Shown: positions 27,796 to 36,953 of the stretch, one piece after another
Numbering within the stretch: position 1 is the stretch's first letter
Layout of the letters: each line of letters begins with the position of its first letter
NCBI GenBank assembly: GCA_947503245.1
Contig: CANNCV010000002.1
Span: 723,465-787,464, forward strand
Length of the DNA: 64,000 nt
From: an uncultured Sphingomonadaceae bacterium
GTDB lineage: Bacteria > Pseudomonadota > Alphaproteobacteria > Sphingomonadales > Sphingomonadaceae
Direction: 5' to 3'
Notes under the pieces: model-generated
Seen by the model: the letters and a program-made list of their open reading frames with translations, nothing else
What the model was told of the DNA's origin: nothing
Databases searched by the model: none
Translations under genes and position numbers: made by a program

Positions 27796-27960
27796 TCATG
27801 GGCACCTTGAGACGCCTGACGGGCGGAAATTCTGCCAATCACCGAATTCATGCGAACCATCCTTATACCAAGTCTTAACACGGTACTGACGGCCATTCTC
27901 GTCCCCACCAGGTTGCGGCACAATGCGGGTGACATAGCACTTTCTGTCAACATCACTCAT
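27796..27960 (-). CDS. small hypothetical protein (54 aa)
   Basis: Minus strand reads MSDVDRKCYVTRIVPQPGGDENGRQYRVKTWYKDGSHEFGDWQNFRPSGVSRCP*; protein-like composition, below the ORF-track length. Confidence 0.5.
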   Translation of the reverse strand: MSDVDRKCYVTRIVPQPGGDENGRQYRVKTWYKDGSHEFGDWQNFRPSGVSRCP

Positions 27961-28057
27961 TATCAATTCCTTTCAGCAATCAAAGTTGCAAGTGAACTGA
28001 TACCTATGATTCGGTTTCCTTGACGTGATATCTGTCACACACCTTCACATAGCGTCG

Positions 28058-28312
28058 TTACGCCAACCCGCCGACAAAGGCGCTGGTGTCGCCATTACGA
28101 ATGAGCATAAGGCGTACATTTCCGCCGCAGCCTCTGGCATTGCAGCGCAATTTCTTTTCCACCTCATCCAGGTGAAGGCGGCCGCGCTCTGCATTGATAT
28201 AAATGCTGGCGACATCGCGATAATGCACATGCCCACATTCCAGGCAGGTTAGTTCAAACCGGCGATAGGGTTCCAGATCTTGTAGCTGTAAGCGTTCTTT
28301 CCAGGTCATCAC
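28058..28312 (-). CDS. small Zn-ribbon-like protein
   Basis: CLECGHVHYRD...LRCNARGCGG (C-X2-C-X30-C-X4-C); 4-bp overlap with the polymerase stop suggests coupling. Confidence 0.65.
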   Translation of the reverse strand: MMTWKERLQLQDLEPYRRFELTCLECGHVHYRDVASIYINAERGRLHLDEVEKKLRCNARGCGGNVRLMLIRNGDTSAFVGGLA

Positions 28313-29556
28313 CAGAAGTCCTCTGCTGATGGGATGCGGGTATAGCTGATCTTACCACCGACATGGCCACCTTCGGGCGGGTTCCATGCCCCCAGGCTAG
28401 CCACTGTCTTGCCATATTTGCGGTTAAGCCGGTCAATGGCAGAGTTGATCCGCTCCCATTTGCGGCGATCACGATCATCATTGAGCAGAAAATCCAGCTG
28501 ACGTGTATTATCTTTGCTGAGGTCAAACAAGGTCACACCAACACGGAAGATGGTGACACCACGGGGAAAGGCGCGCTCTGCCTCATGCCAGAGATGATAA
28601 AGACCGTCGAGTACCGCCTGATCATCATGGACGATAGGCAATGTGCGTTTGGCCGACCAGGTGCCATCACGAATGGCCAGCCAGACCCAGATACCCGCAC
28701 AATAATAGCCGGAGCGGCGCAGGCGACGGGCGGCCTTAATGAGCAACAAGCGCGCAATTTCCTTGGCCTTGGGCAGAGTGCGTGCATCGGGTGGCAAAAC
28801 ACGCCCGTGGCCGAACATGCCGCGTTCCGACTGGGGCGCAACAATGTCATAGCCATGCAAAGCGTACCAGAGTCGCTCTCCGGTAACGTTGTGCCATAAT
28901 TTGCGCATCTGCTTTGGCTGGGTTCGGTAAAGATCCTCTGTCTTGAATATTCTCGCTTTCCAGAGGCGGGCACGCATGCGTGAACCAATACCGGGAATAT
29001 CATCCATAGGAACAGCAAATAAGGGAGCAGGCATATCCTGTGGCCGCCAGATGGTGATGCCATCCGGTTTGTTCGTTTTGCCTGCAATCTTGGCCAGTTG
29101 ACGGTTCGCAGCGAAGCCTATGGAACAGGTGACATAAGGGCCGATGCCTTCCGCTAAGGTGCGTTTGATTTTGTGGCCTAGCGCCTCCGGATCATTGCTA
29201 TCGCTGGGCAGAAGGCGGCAAGCTAGCTCATCGATAGACTTTACCGCTTCAATGGGAATGACGCTTTCAATCTCAGCCAGCAATGCATTATGCGCGCGGC
29301 GATAGAAGTCAGGCGATTGCGGCACCAGCACAATATCTGGGCATCGCTTGCGTGCATCGGCTACGGTCATGATATTGCTGCACCCGGCGGCTTTGGCTTC
29401 CTTTGAGCAAGCGATAATACAGGTACGATCCGTTCCGGCAAAGGGTACAATACCGACCGGTCGACCGCGCAGAGCGGGCCGTTTTTGCTGCTCGACAGAG
29501 GCAAAGAAACCGTCAAAGTCGAGGTAAAGATGTTCGACTGTCTCTGGTCGTCGCAC
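28309..29556 (-). CDS. Y-family DNA polymerase (DinB/UmuC type)
   Basis: HLYLDFDGFFASVEQQKRPALRGRPVGIV, KSIDELACR catalytic motif, IPGIGSRMRARLW HhH. Longer ORF begins 29637; GTG at 29556 fits because the LexA-type box lies in the extension. Confidence 0.88.
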   Translation of the reverse strand: MRRPETVEHLYLDFDGFFASVEQQKRPALRGRPVGIVPFAGTDRTCIIACSKEAKAAGCSNIMTVADARKRCPDIVLVPQSPDFYRRAHNALLAEIESVIPIEAVKSIDELACRLLPSDSNDPEALGHKIKRTLAEGIGPYVTCSIGFAANRQLAKIAGKTNKPDGITIWRPQDMPAPLFAVPMDDIPGIGSRMRARLWKARIFKTEDLYRTQPKQMRKLWHNVTGERLWYALHGYDIVAPQSERGMFGHGRVLPPDARTLPKAKEIARLLLIKAARRLRRSGYYCAGIWVWLAIRDGTWSAKRTLPIVHDDQAVLDGLYHLWHEAERAFPRGVTIFRVGVTLFDLSKDNTRQLDFLLNDDRDRRKWERINSAIDRLNRKYGKTVASLGAWNPPEGGHVGGKISYTRIPSAEDFW

Positions 29557-29594
29557 GAATCGTCTCCCACTCCACAAAAGGGCAAGGAGAATAA

Positions 29595-29609
29595 GAACAT
29601 AGTAAGAAC
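29595..29609 (-). promoter_or_regulatory. LexA-type SOS box upstream of the Y-family polymerase
   Basis: GAAC-atagtaa-GAAC, the alphaproteobacterial GTTC-N7-GTTC form, about 40 bp upstream of the GTG start. Confidence 0.75.
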
Positions 29610-29810
29610 ATTTGCAAGGATAGAATTTTATATGCACCGGTGGGGCGATCCGTCTGACACCTCACGCGCCGCGCTCAGCCCCACACCACGCTCTCGGCTT
29701 TTTTTCGTGTTTTTGTGCAAGATACCAAGGCGGCGATAGAACCTATGACGGGTGTAGGTGCGGCAAACGCATCATATGCATCACGTGGCCATATTTAGCG
29801 ACTTATCACT

Positions 29811-30010
29811 ATGATTTCATTGGAAATAAAAATGATGACTACTTTATCATTTGGCATCACAAACGTAATCACCTTTTATCATGCCTCTGTTTTTAATAGG
29901 TTTTTTTATAATAAAAATGATGTTTAGATTATATCATTTAATGATAAGGAAATGATGTATTTATGATGGCTCTATACCGCAGAAGTCCGCCATTGTGATA
30001 AAGATGATGC
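29811..30010. repeat. cluster of AAATGAT/ATCATTT motifs with a 15-bp palindrome
   Basis: About nine ATGAT/ATCAT cores in 200 bp; perfect TATCATT-t-AATGATA at 29932-29946. Confidence 0.6.
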
Positions 30011-30182
30011 GTTTGCCGCCACCACGCAGCATATATAAATGAATAACGCAGTTCCGCCATTTCTTCGGCAAATCAACAAAGAATGCTGAAAATATAACCC
30101 AGTCCCAACGCTGTGCAGTTTCGTGCGCCTACTTGCTGCAAGGTTATTTGCGCGATGCGCTTGAACAGCTTACGCAATCATA

Positions 30183-30201
30183 CTGGTACAATATGTACCA
30201 G
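30183..30201. repeat. perfect palindrome near the att scar
   Basis: CTGGTACA-ata-TGTACCAG. Confidence 0.6.
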
Positions 30202-30295
30202 CGGCCAGAACGCAAAAAGAACAAAAACAGCCTATATTGGCCAAATCCCGTGGGCAGTTTGCTAAAAAAGCCCAGATTTGCAGCGGTGCGCTCCA

Positions 30296-30340
30296 CTGGC
30301 AGCGAAGAGGTCAGCGGTTCGATCCCGCTAGGCTCCACCA
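30296..30340 (+). other. 3' fragment of tRNA-Ala(GGC), candidate att site at element boundary
   Basis: ctggcag|cgaag|aggtc|agcgg|ttcgatc|ccgct|aggctcc|a|cca = anticodon loop to CCA (45 nt) with U70; upstream ctcca does not pair with cgaag, so the 5' half is missing. Confidence 0.8.
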
Positions 30341-30404
30341 TCCTCCGCTTATTACAAAAGCTTCGGCTGGCAAGTCAGCCGTTAGCGCAAGTAAGCGAAG
30401 GTTC

Positions 30405-30872
30405 TCACCCAGCAGTAATTTCTTGATCATTAGCGGCCAGTTCTGCCTCAGCCAATAACGCGGCCAAAACATCACATTTGTCTTTTGCAAGTGTAGCTTT
30501 TGGATCAGTCTCAAGGCTGTAAACTGTTTTATTAACTGTGTTACGGTTTCCATTAAAACCAATTGCATAAGCAAATTTGACGCGACTGAGTCCCAGTTTT
30601 TTACGGGCATCGCGAATTTGTTCTCCGGTCAATAATGGCGCGGTACGCAGCGCGAGAGACTTTGCTCGCTTGGCTACGAGTTTAGCCTCAGCACGCGTTT
30701 CATAATATCCTGATGGTGGCGGCAGGCTTTCCAACCATTGCAATATTTTAGCCTGTTCATGCTCCGAAGGAGCAATAGGTAATTTGATTATTGCATCAAT
30801 GAGTTGTTCTTCATTGTCCCGTTCAACAATTATAGGGAGATGATTATCCGCAAATATTATAGCTATGGGCAT
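30405..30872 (-). CDS. HTH (XRE-like) transcriptional regulator, antitoxin-like
   Basis: LLTGEQIRDARKKLGLSRVKFAYAIGFNGNRNTVNKTVYSLE; start chosen at MPIAIIFADN within the longer ORF. Confidence 0.6.
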   Translation of the reverse strand: MPIAIIFADNHLPIIVERDNEEQLIDAIIKLPIAPSEHEQAKILQWLESLPPPSGYYETRAEAKLVAKRAKSLALRTAPLLTGEQIRDARKKLGLSRVKFAYAIGFNGNRNTVNKTVYSLETDPKATLAKDKCDVLAALLAEAELAANDQEITAG

Positions 30873-31013
30873 CACATTTTTCCTTAAATCGCGGGCAACG
30901 GGTTTGAAAAAACTACAATTGCATAGCAAATGTCTATTAGTAGTAATTACATTACGGCCACGCGTGATTTATAGGGTTATATTTCAAAACATCTAATGAT
31001 AAATTCCCAATAA

Positions 31014-32183
31014 TCACAACATCGCCATATCTGTTGGCAGGTCCAGCAATACCCGTCCTGTCAGTTCATAAATAGCTGCCGAGGTTGCAATATGCTGCGT
31101 GGCGACATGGGCGTCGCGGAAGCGGCGTTGTAAATTGCATGTCAGATAGACTGCATTGCCACCGCCCAGCGTAAAAGCAGTTTTGGCGACATCGGCTGCG
31201 CTTTCTGTTGCATATGTTGCGGCCAGCCGCAGTTCTGCACGTTCATGCGGTCCCAAACGGCCATTGGCCTGTGCCGACGTCCAGCATTTGGCTACTGCTT
31301 CACGGAAAAAAGCCTCCGCAGCGCGATATTGGGCCTCAGCACGCGCAATCTCTGTCTGAATAACGGGCTTTTCTGCCATTGCCTTCTGGCCGCCAATTGG
31401 CTTTTTTGCAGCGACCAAGGCTTTAATCTCGTCCAGCGCACCTGCCGCATTGCCCAGCGCCACAGACGCGACGCCCATCGCCAACAATCCGAACACCGGA
31501 TAGGTATAGAGAGCGCCCTCCTCATGCGGAGTATCGGCAATCAAGGAAACGCTTTGTTCTTTGGGAATAATGGCATCTTTCACGGTGAAATCTGACGAAC
31601 CCGTGCCCTTCATACCAACCACATGCCAAGTATCCAAACGCTCTACCTGATCAGAGGCAAAGTACATCATGCGGTGATAAGGTGCGCCATTGTCCATGCG
31701 CTGCAGCTCACCATCTTTGAAAATTATCGCCCCAGCACAAAGCCAGTCACAATTCACATTACCTGACCCCCATTGCCAGCGGCCGGACACGCGGTAATGG
31801 TCCCCCATATCTTCAGCGCGGCCCATGGGCGCGAACACGCCGCCAGTTTTGCTAAGCGGGTTGCCATAAATTTTCTGTGCAATATCGCGCGGCAGATATG
31901 CAGCATTAACCGCAGTTGTCGCGCCGATCATAGCGCACCAGCCAGTGCTGGCCTCCGCACGCGATATGGCATGCAGCACCGCCACAATCTCAGGCGGAGA
32001 GAGTTCGAGTCCGCCAAGGCTTTTTGGCGTTACCATCGCATAGACGCCTGCCGCAGCCAGATCATCGGCAATATCCGCCGGCATGCGTCCAGCCGCTTCT
32101 ATGTCATCAGCTCTGGCAGCAATATCGGGCAACAAAGCCGCAACCTTTTCCCCTATTGGAGGGATATTCTCTAATGGTTGCAT
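31014..32183 (-). CDS. acyl-CoA dehydrogenase-fold flavoprotein (possibly monooxygenase-like)
   Basis: GVYAMVTPKSLGGLELSPPEIVAVLHAISRAEASTGWCAMIGATTAV. Confidence 0.85.
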   Translation of the reverse strand: MQPLENIPPIGEKVAALLPDIAARADDIEAAGRMPADIADDLAAAGVYAMVTPKSLGGLELSPPEIVAVLHAISRAEASTGWCAMIGATTAVNAAYLPRDIAQKIYGNPLSKTGGVFAPMGRAEDMGDHYRVSGRWQWGSGNVNCDWLCAGAIIFKDGELQRMDNGAPYHRMMYFASDQVERLDTWHVVGMKGTGSSDFTVKDAIIPKEQSVSLIADTPHEEGALYTYPVFGLLAMGVASVALGNAAGALDEIKALVAAKKPIGGQKAMAEKPVIQTEIARAEAQYRAAEAFFREAVAKCWTSAQANGRLGPHERAELRLAATYATESAADVAKTAFTLGGGNAVYLTCNLQRRFRDAHVATQHIATSAAIYELTGRVLLDLPTDMAML

Positions 32184-32206
32184 ATTCTTTCCTCGCCCTA
32201 TGCCCG

Positions 32207-33373
32207 TTAAAGCCGCATCATGCTTGCAATATTGTTGCGCTGCATATCACTGGAGCCACCAACAATCGGCATGCCCAGCAAATCACGCACATGGCGCTCC
32301 ATCTCATACTCTTTTGATAGTGCATAGCTGCCCATCACCTGTTGGCAGGCAATGGCAATTTCTACGCCAGTATCTGCGACAAATAATTTGGCCATGCTGG
32401 TTTCTACTGAACAGGGTCGCCCTTCATTGGCCAGCCATGTTGCGTGATAAAGCATATGCCGTGCGGCCTGCCATTTGGTCCGCGCGGTCACCAGCTTATG
32501 CCGAATGGCCTGATGCTGCGCGATGGGCTTACCAAATTGTTCGCGCTCCTGCGCATAGGCCCAGGCCTCGTCAACCGCAGCCCGCGCCACACCCAGAGCC
32601 ACTGCGCTAATCTCCAGCTTCTCAACGTCCAATGCGCGGCCAGCCAATTGCTGCCACCCGCGGTTCCACATAATATCCCCGCCCACCACATTTTCTGCTG
32701 GAATGCGCACATTATCAAAATACACATCCTGACTATGGGTGTAGCGCAGATTGACATGCTCAATATCCTGCATGGTGACGCCGGTTGCCTTGGTCGGCAC
32801 CAGTATGAAAGACAGGTTTTTATAACGATCCCCCGCATCACCGGAGCGCACCAGACAGTAAATATAATCCGCCCAATCTGCGCCCGTGCACCAGCGTTTT
32901 GCGCCATTGATAACAATATCATCACCATCGCGCCGTGCCGTGGTTTCTACACTGGCCAAATCGCCGCCAATATTGGGTTCGGACAGACCATAGGATAGGA
33001 ATATCTCGCCCTTTGCGACCTTGGGCAATATGGCGTTCTTCTGCGCTTCGCTGCCATTTTCTGACAGGTTCATACCGGCATAAAAGCTGGTGTGGATATA
33101 GGGGCCAGCCAGCGCGGAACCGCCGCGTGATAATTCCTCAATCACCGCAATAGCAGCAACCAGATCAGGCCCAGCGCCGCCATAATCCTGATCCACTGTC
33201 AGCGCAGTTAGACCCATTTTGTTGAACCGCGCATAAATATCACGCGGCCATTTTGCCTCTGCGTCCCATTGCTTGCGCTTTTCCGGCGGAGCATGTTCGG
33301 CGATAAACCGCTGCACCTGTGCGCGGATGGCGGTGACATGATCTGGCTCATCAATAAAGGTCTGCTCGCTCAT
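32207..33373 (-). CDS. acyl-CoA dehydrogenase
   Basis: FLSYGLSEPNIGGDLASVETTARRDGDDIVINGAKRWCTGADWADYIY; start MSEQTFIDEP. Confidence 0.9.
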   Translation of the reverse strand: MSEQTFIDEPDHVTAIRAQVQRFIAEHAPPEKRKQWDAEAKWPRDIYARFNKMGLTALTVDQDYGGAGPDLVAAIAVIEELSRGGSALAGPYIHTSFYAGMNLSENGSEAQKNAILPKVAKGEIFLSYGLSEPNIGGDLASVETTARRDGDDIVINGAKRWCTGADWADYIYCLVRSGDAGDRYKNLSFILVPTKATGVTMQDIEHVNLRYTHSQDVYFDNVRIPAENVVGGDIMWNRGWQQLAGRALDVEKLEISAVALGVARAAVDEAWAYAQEREQFGKPIAQHQAIRHKLVTARTKWQAARHMLYHATWLANEGRPCSVETSMAKLFVADTGVEIAIACQQVMGSYALSKEYEMERHVRDLLGMPIVGGSSDMQRNNIASMMRL

Positions 33374-33377
33374 ACCA

Positions 33378-34190
33378 TCATCCCCCGGTAAGATTGGGTG
33401 CGCGCTTTTCAGCCATGGCAGCAACCGCTTCGCGCCTATCATCCAGAAAGTTGGAAACGCTTTCATAGCCAATACTGGCATCCATCAGCTGCGCGGCCAG
33501 CGCTTTGAGCGGGATATTGGTCACTGTTTTCGTCCAGCGCACAGCCCATTTTGGGTTGCCCAAAATCTTGCCGCATATTTCAGAGACTTTTGCGTCCAGC
33601 TGATCAGCAGGCAGCGCATAGTTGATCAGGCCCAGCTCTTTCGCCTCCACTGCGGTCAACAAATCGCCGGTCATCAGCAATTCTTTCGCCTTGGCATAGC
33701 CGATCAGTTGCGGCCATATCAGCGCGCCGCCATCACCGGCCACCAGCCCGACCTTAACATGCGGGTCACCAATCAGAGCCTTGTCATCAGCAATAATGAT
33801 ATCGCAGAGCAAAGCGATGGTTGCCCCCAGACCGGCCGCAGCACCATTTAGGCGGCAAATAATCGGTTTCTCCATCTCCAGCAGCCCAGAGACAATGCGC
33901 TTCGCATCCCAGGCGATGCTGCGGAATTTCGCGGGATCATCAATCTGCTCAGCAAACCAGTCAAAATCACCACCGGCACAAAAGGCGCGGCCTTTGGCCG
34001 ACAATATGATGATATCGCTGTCCGCATCGCGCTGTAAATCGGTGAAGATGGTCGCCAATTCATCATGCATGATGGCATCGACGCCATTGACCGGATGATC
34101 AGATGTTATGAAGGCCGTTAATATCTTGCCGTCACGCGCAAAAGTAAAACGCTGATAATCCGCACTCTCAATCGCAAAGGCCGCCGCCAT
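33378..34190 (-). CDS. enoyl-CoA hydratase/isomerase
   Basis: SAKGRAFCAGGDFDWF; ICRLNGAAAGLGATIALLCDIIIADDKALIGDPHVKVGLVAGDGG. Confidence 0.92.
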   Translation of the reverse strand: MAAAFAIESADYQRFTFARDGKILTAFITSDHPVNGVDAIMHDELATIFTDLQRDADSDIIILSAKGRAFCAGGDFDWFAEQIDDPAKFRSIAWDAKRIVSGLLEMEKPIICRLNGAAAGLGATIALLCDIIIADDKALIGDPHVKVGLVAGDGGALIWPQLIGYAKAKELLMTGDLLTAVEAKELGLINYALPADQLDAKVSEICGKILGNPKWAVRWTKTVTNIPLKALAAQLMDASIGYESVSNFLDDRREAVAAMAEKRAPNLTGG

Positions 34191-35209
34191 TATTCCTCAC
34201 CCACTTTAACGACGCGCCGGCCCATATTCTCCCCGCGAAACAGACCGCAAAATGCCTCTGGCATGGCGGCCAGCCCGTCAAAACGCTCTTCCTGCAATTT
34301 CAATTCCCCTTTGGCGATCATACCCGCCATTGTCTGCAGGGCCTCAGGGAACATTTTGGCGTGATAAAATACAACCAGACCGCGCATCATAATCTGGTGC
34401 GTAATGAACGGCGTTGTGGTGCGAATGCCCGGCCTGTCCTCCAGCGCCAGCGAATAATCAGCAACCTGCCCTGCCACACAGATACGCCCATTTAAACGCA
34501 TCTTGGGCAAAACGCGTTCAATCATTGCATTGCCAACATTATCATACAGCAAATCCACGCCATCTGGCAGAGCTGCGCTGATAGCTGCGTCCAGATCATC
34601 AACGCTTTTATAATTGATGGCCACATCAAACCCAGCCTCTTCGGTCAGCCAATGGCATTTGGCATCACTGCCCGCAATGCCCACCACTTTTGATGCGCCC
34701 CACGCCTTGGCCAATTGGCCAGCAGTTGCCCCAACGGGCCCTGCGGCAGAGGATATCAGCACTGCATCGCCCGCGCGAAATTGCGCGGTTTCCTTTAGCC
34801 CGCAATAGGCCGTTAGGCCCGGCACACCCAACACACCAATCCAATAGGATAACGGCAATCCCGGCGTCACTGGTCCGATAAAACCCTTGCCATTATGAAT
34901 ACTGTGCGTGCGCCATCCACCAGCAAAAAACACCAAAGTGCCGTCTGGATATTTTTCATGGTTGCTGGCCTCAACCCGTCCGACCGAAAAGCCATCCATT
35001 GGCGCACCGATTTTCTGCGCTGCGGCATATGTTGCAGAGCCGGAAAGTCGCGAGCGCGTACCCGGATCAACCGAGTTATAAATATGCGCAATACGAAACT
35101 CGTCATCGCCCGGTTCGGGCAGCGGCGCATCTTCAATTTTAAAATCTTCGGGGACCGGAAGGCCATCACAGTGGCGCGCCAAAACAATTTGTTGCATATT
35201 CATCGGCAT
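34190..35209 (-). CDS. NADP-dependent oxidoreductase (MDR, leukotriene B4 12-hydroxydehydrogenase-like)
   Basis: AGDAVLISSAAGPVGATAGQLAKAWGASKVVGIAGSDAKC; start MPMNMQQIVLARH. Confidence 0.88.
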   Translation of the reverse strand: MPMNMQQIVLARHCDGLPVPEDFKIEDAPLPEPGDDEFRIAHIYNSVDPGTRSRLSGSATYAAAQKIGAPMDGFSVGRVEASNHEKYPDGTLVFFAGGWRTHSIHNGKGFIGPVTPGLPLSYWIGVLGVPGLTAYCGLKETAQFRAGDAVLISSAAGPVGATAGQLAKAWGASKVVGIAGSDAKCHWLTEEAGFDVAINYKSVDDLDAAISAALPDGVDLLYDNVGNAMIERVLPKMRLNGRICVAGQVADYSLALEDRPGIRTTTPFITHQIMMRGLVVFYHAKMFPEALQTMAGMIAKGELKLQEERFDGLAAMPEAFCGLFRGENMGRRVVKVGEE

Positions 35210-35258
35210 GGAAACAGGGATACCCTCTCGCTTTATTTTTATGTGGCGCCAGCAGACC

Positions 35259-36860
35259 ATGAAGCGGTCATGGCTGTCAACTATCGACTATCGCTTAGCC
35301 GCCCTTATCGCCGCAATATTGCTGCTTGGCTTAACAACTGGCTGCGCTGAAGAAACCGCCGAAGAAATCATAACCGACAGACAAGATGAAGATGCTCTTA
35401 TCAGATTATCGGATGCTGAGATACGCGGCCTTGACCCACAAAAAGTGTCTGATCTGGCCGCTATCCGCGTTGCGCGGGATCAGTTTGAAGGGCTAACCCG
35501 CTTCAATGGCAAAGGCGAAGCCGAACCGGGCCTTGCCAAAAGCTGGACGGTCAGCACCGATGGTAAGGTCTGGACCTTTACCTTGCGCGACAATTTGAAG
35601 TTTTCTGATGAACAGCCCATTACAGCGCAGACCTTTACCAGCATTTGGGAGCGTTTGCAGGCTGAGGCCACTGCATCACCGCACAAAGCACTATTTGCGC
35701 CTATCATGACTATATCTGCTCAAGGCGATGCAGCAGTACAGGTGATATTGCGCAATCCTTATCCGGAACTGCCCGCACTTTTGGCCCATCCCGCCATGGC
35801 GGCTTTGCCCATGCACCGCATTGCACAGCTTGGCGACCAATGGACTGGCGAACGTCCCTTAGTGACCAGCGGCGCCTATCGCACCGCGCAATGGATTTTG
35901 AATGACCGGCTCGTTCTGCAAGCCAATCCGCATTGGCATCAGGATGCAGCTGATATTGCCGAAATACAGTGGAAGCCGGCGGATGACGCATTGAACGGTA
36001 TGCGGCAAATTCTGGGTGGTGCAGCAGATATTGCGAGTGATTACCCCAGCAATCGTCATCAATGGCTGATGGAAAATCATGCAGAATTTGTGCATGTGTC
36101 CGATTATCTGGGCACCTATTATTTTGCGTTTAACAGCCGCACCGCGCCATTTGATAACGCCAATATTCGCCGCGCCTTGTCCATGGCGGTTGACCGGACA
36201 TTCCTGACTGAAGAGCTTATCGGATTGAGCAATAGTCCTGCCCATCTGGTCGTGCCGCAAAGACTTTGGCGCTTCCAAAACACGCAAAACCATAATGACG
36301 ATAACCAAGCATCCCACATCGCAGACCGCCGTAAGCAAGCGCGGCAATTGCTGGAAGATGCTGGTTATAATGACCAAGAACCGCTGCGTTTTGACATCCG
36401 CATTAACAGTTCACGCGAACATAAGCGCGTTGCTGTCGCGCTGGCGGCAATGTGGTCAGAACTGCCGGTTGAAGCGAGTGTTTTGAACAGCGAGGCATCG
36501 CTGCATTTTGCAGGTCTGCGCCGCGGTGATTTTGCACTGGCGCGTTCAGGTTGGATTGCCGATCTGCCCACGCCGGAAAATTTTCTGGCCGTCCATTCCC
36601 CAAATGCTGGTTCGTCTAATTATAGCGGTTACAATAATCCTGATTATGATGCGCTTCTGGCCAAAGCCGCTGGTCTGGCTGATCCTATGATGCGGGAAAA
36701 AGCGCTCTATGATGCCGCATTGCTATTGGCCGAGGACGCGCCAATATTGCCCTTATATTATTACACAGCCCGCAATTTGGTCAGTCCGCGTATAAAGGGC
36801 TGGCAAGACAATGTGCTGAACATTCACCCCAGCAGCACCTTATCATTCACAACCCAATAA
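35259..36860 (+). CDS. peptide ABC transporter substrate-binding lipoprotein (SBP family 5)
   Basis: MKRSWLSTIDYRLAALIAAILLLGLTTGC signal/lipobox; EPGLAKSWTVSTDGKVWTFTLRDNLKFSDEQPITAQTF. Confidence 0.88.
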   Translation: MKRSWLSTIDYRLAALIAAILLLGLTTGCAEETAEEIITDRQDEDALIRLSDAEIRGLDPQKVSDLAAIRVARDQFEGLTRFNGKGEAEPGLAKSWTVSTDGKVWTFTLRDNLKFSDEQPITAQTFTSIWERLQAEATASPHKALFAPIMTISAQGDAAVQVILRNPYPELPALLAHPAMAALPMHRIAQLGDQWTGERPLVTSGAYRTAQWILNDRLVLQANPHWHQDAADIAEIQWKPADDALNGMRQILGGAADIASDYPSNRHQWLMENHAEFVHVSDYLGTYYFAFNSRTAPFDNANIRRALSMAVDRTFLTEELIGLSNSPAHLVVPQRLWRFQNTQNHNDDNQASHIADRRKQARQLLEDAGYNDQEPLRFDIRINSSREHKRVAVALAAMWSELPVEASVLNSEASLHFAGLRRGDFALARSGWIADLPTPENFLAVHSPNAGSSNYSGYNNPDYDALLAKAAGLADPMMREKALYDAALLLAEDAPILPLYYYTARNLVSPRIKGWQDNVLNIHPSSTLSFTTQ

Positions 36861-36953
36861 CACATAATAGGTCAGGCCGAGCCTCAACATGTTCACTCAC
36901 TATCAAGCGTCTAAGCGATAGCAGAGCGCGATGAATAGATGTAAGGTGCCTGT

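Noticed and set aside
28533-29087. Second minus-strand ORF inside polY
   Set aside because: Overlaps the clear Y-family polymerase in another frame; composition not protein-like.
29811-30010. CRISPR array
   Set aside because: The ATGAT/ATCAT motifs are too short and irregularly spaced, with no repeat-spacer architecture.
30144-30341. ORF MVEPSGIEPLTSSLPVERTAAN... on minus strand
   Set aside because: It is the reverse complement of the tRNA-Ala fragment, a familiar spurious ORF.
30133-30426. Plus-strand ORF of 97 aa crossing the tRNA scar
   Set aside because: Runs through the tRNA fragment and repeats; no protein-like signal.
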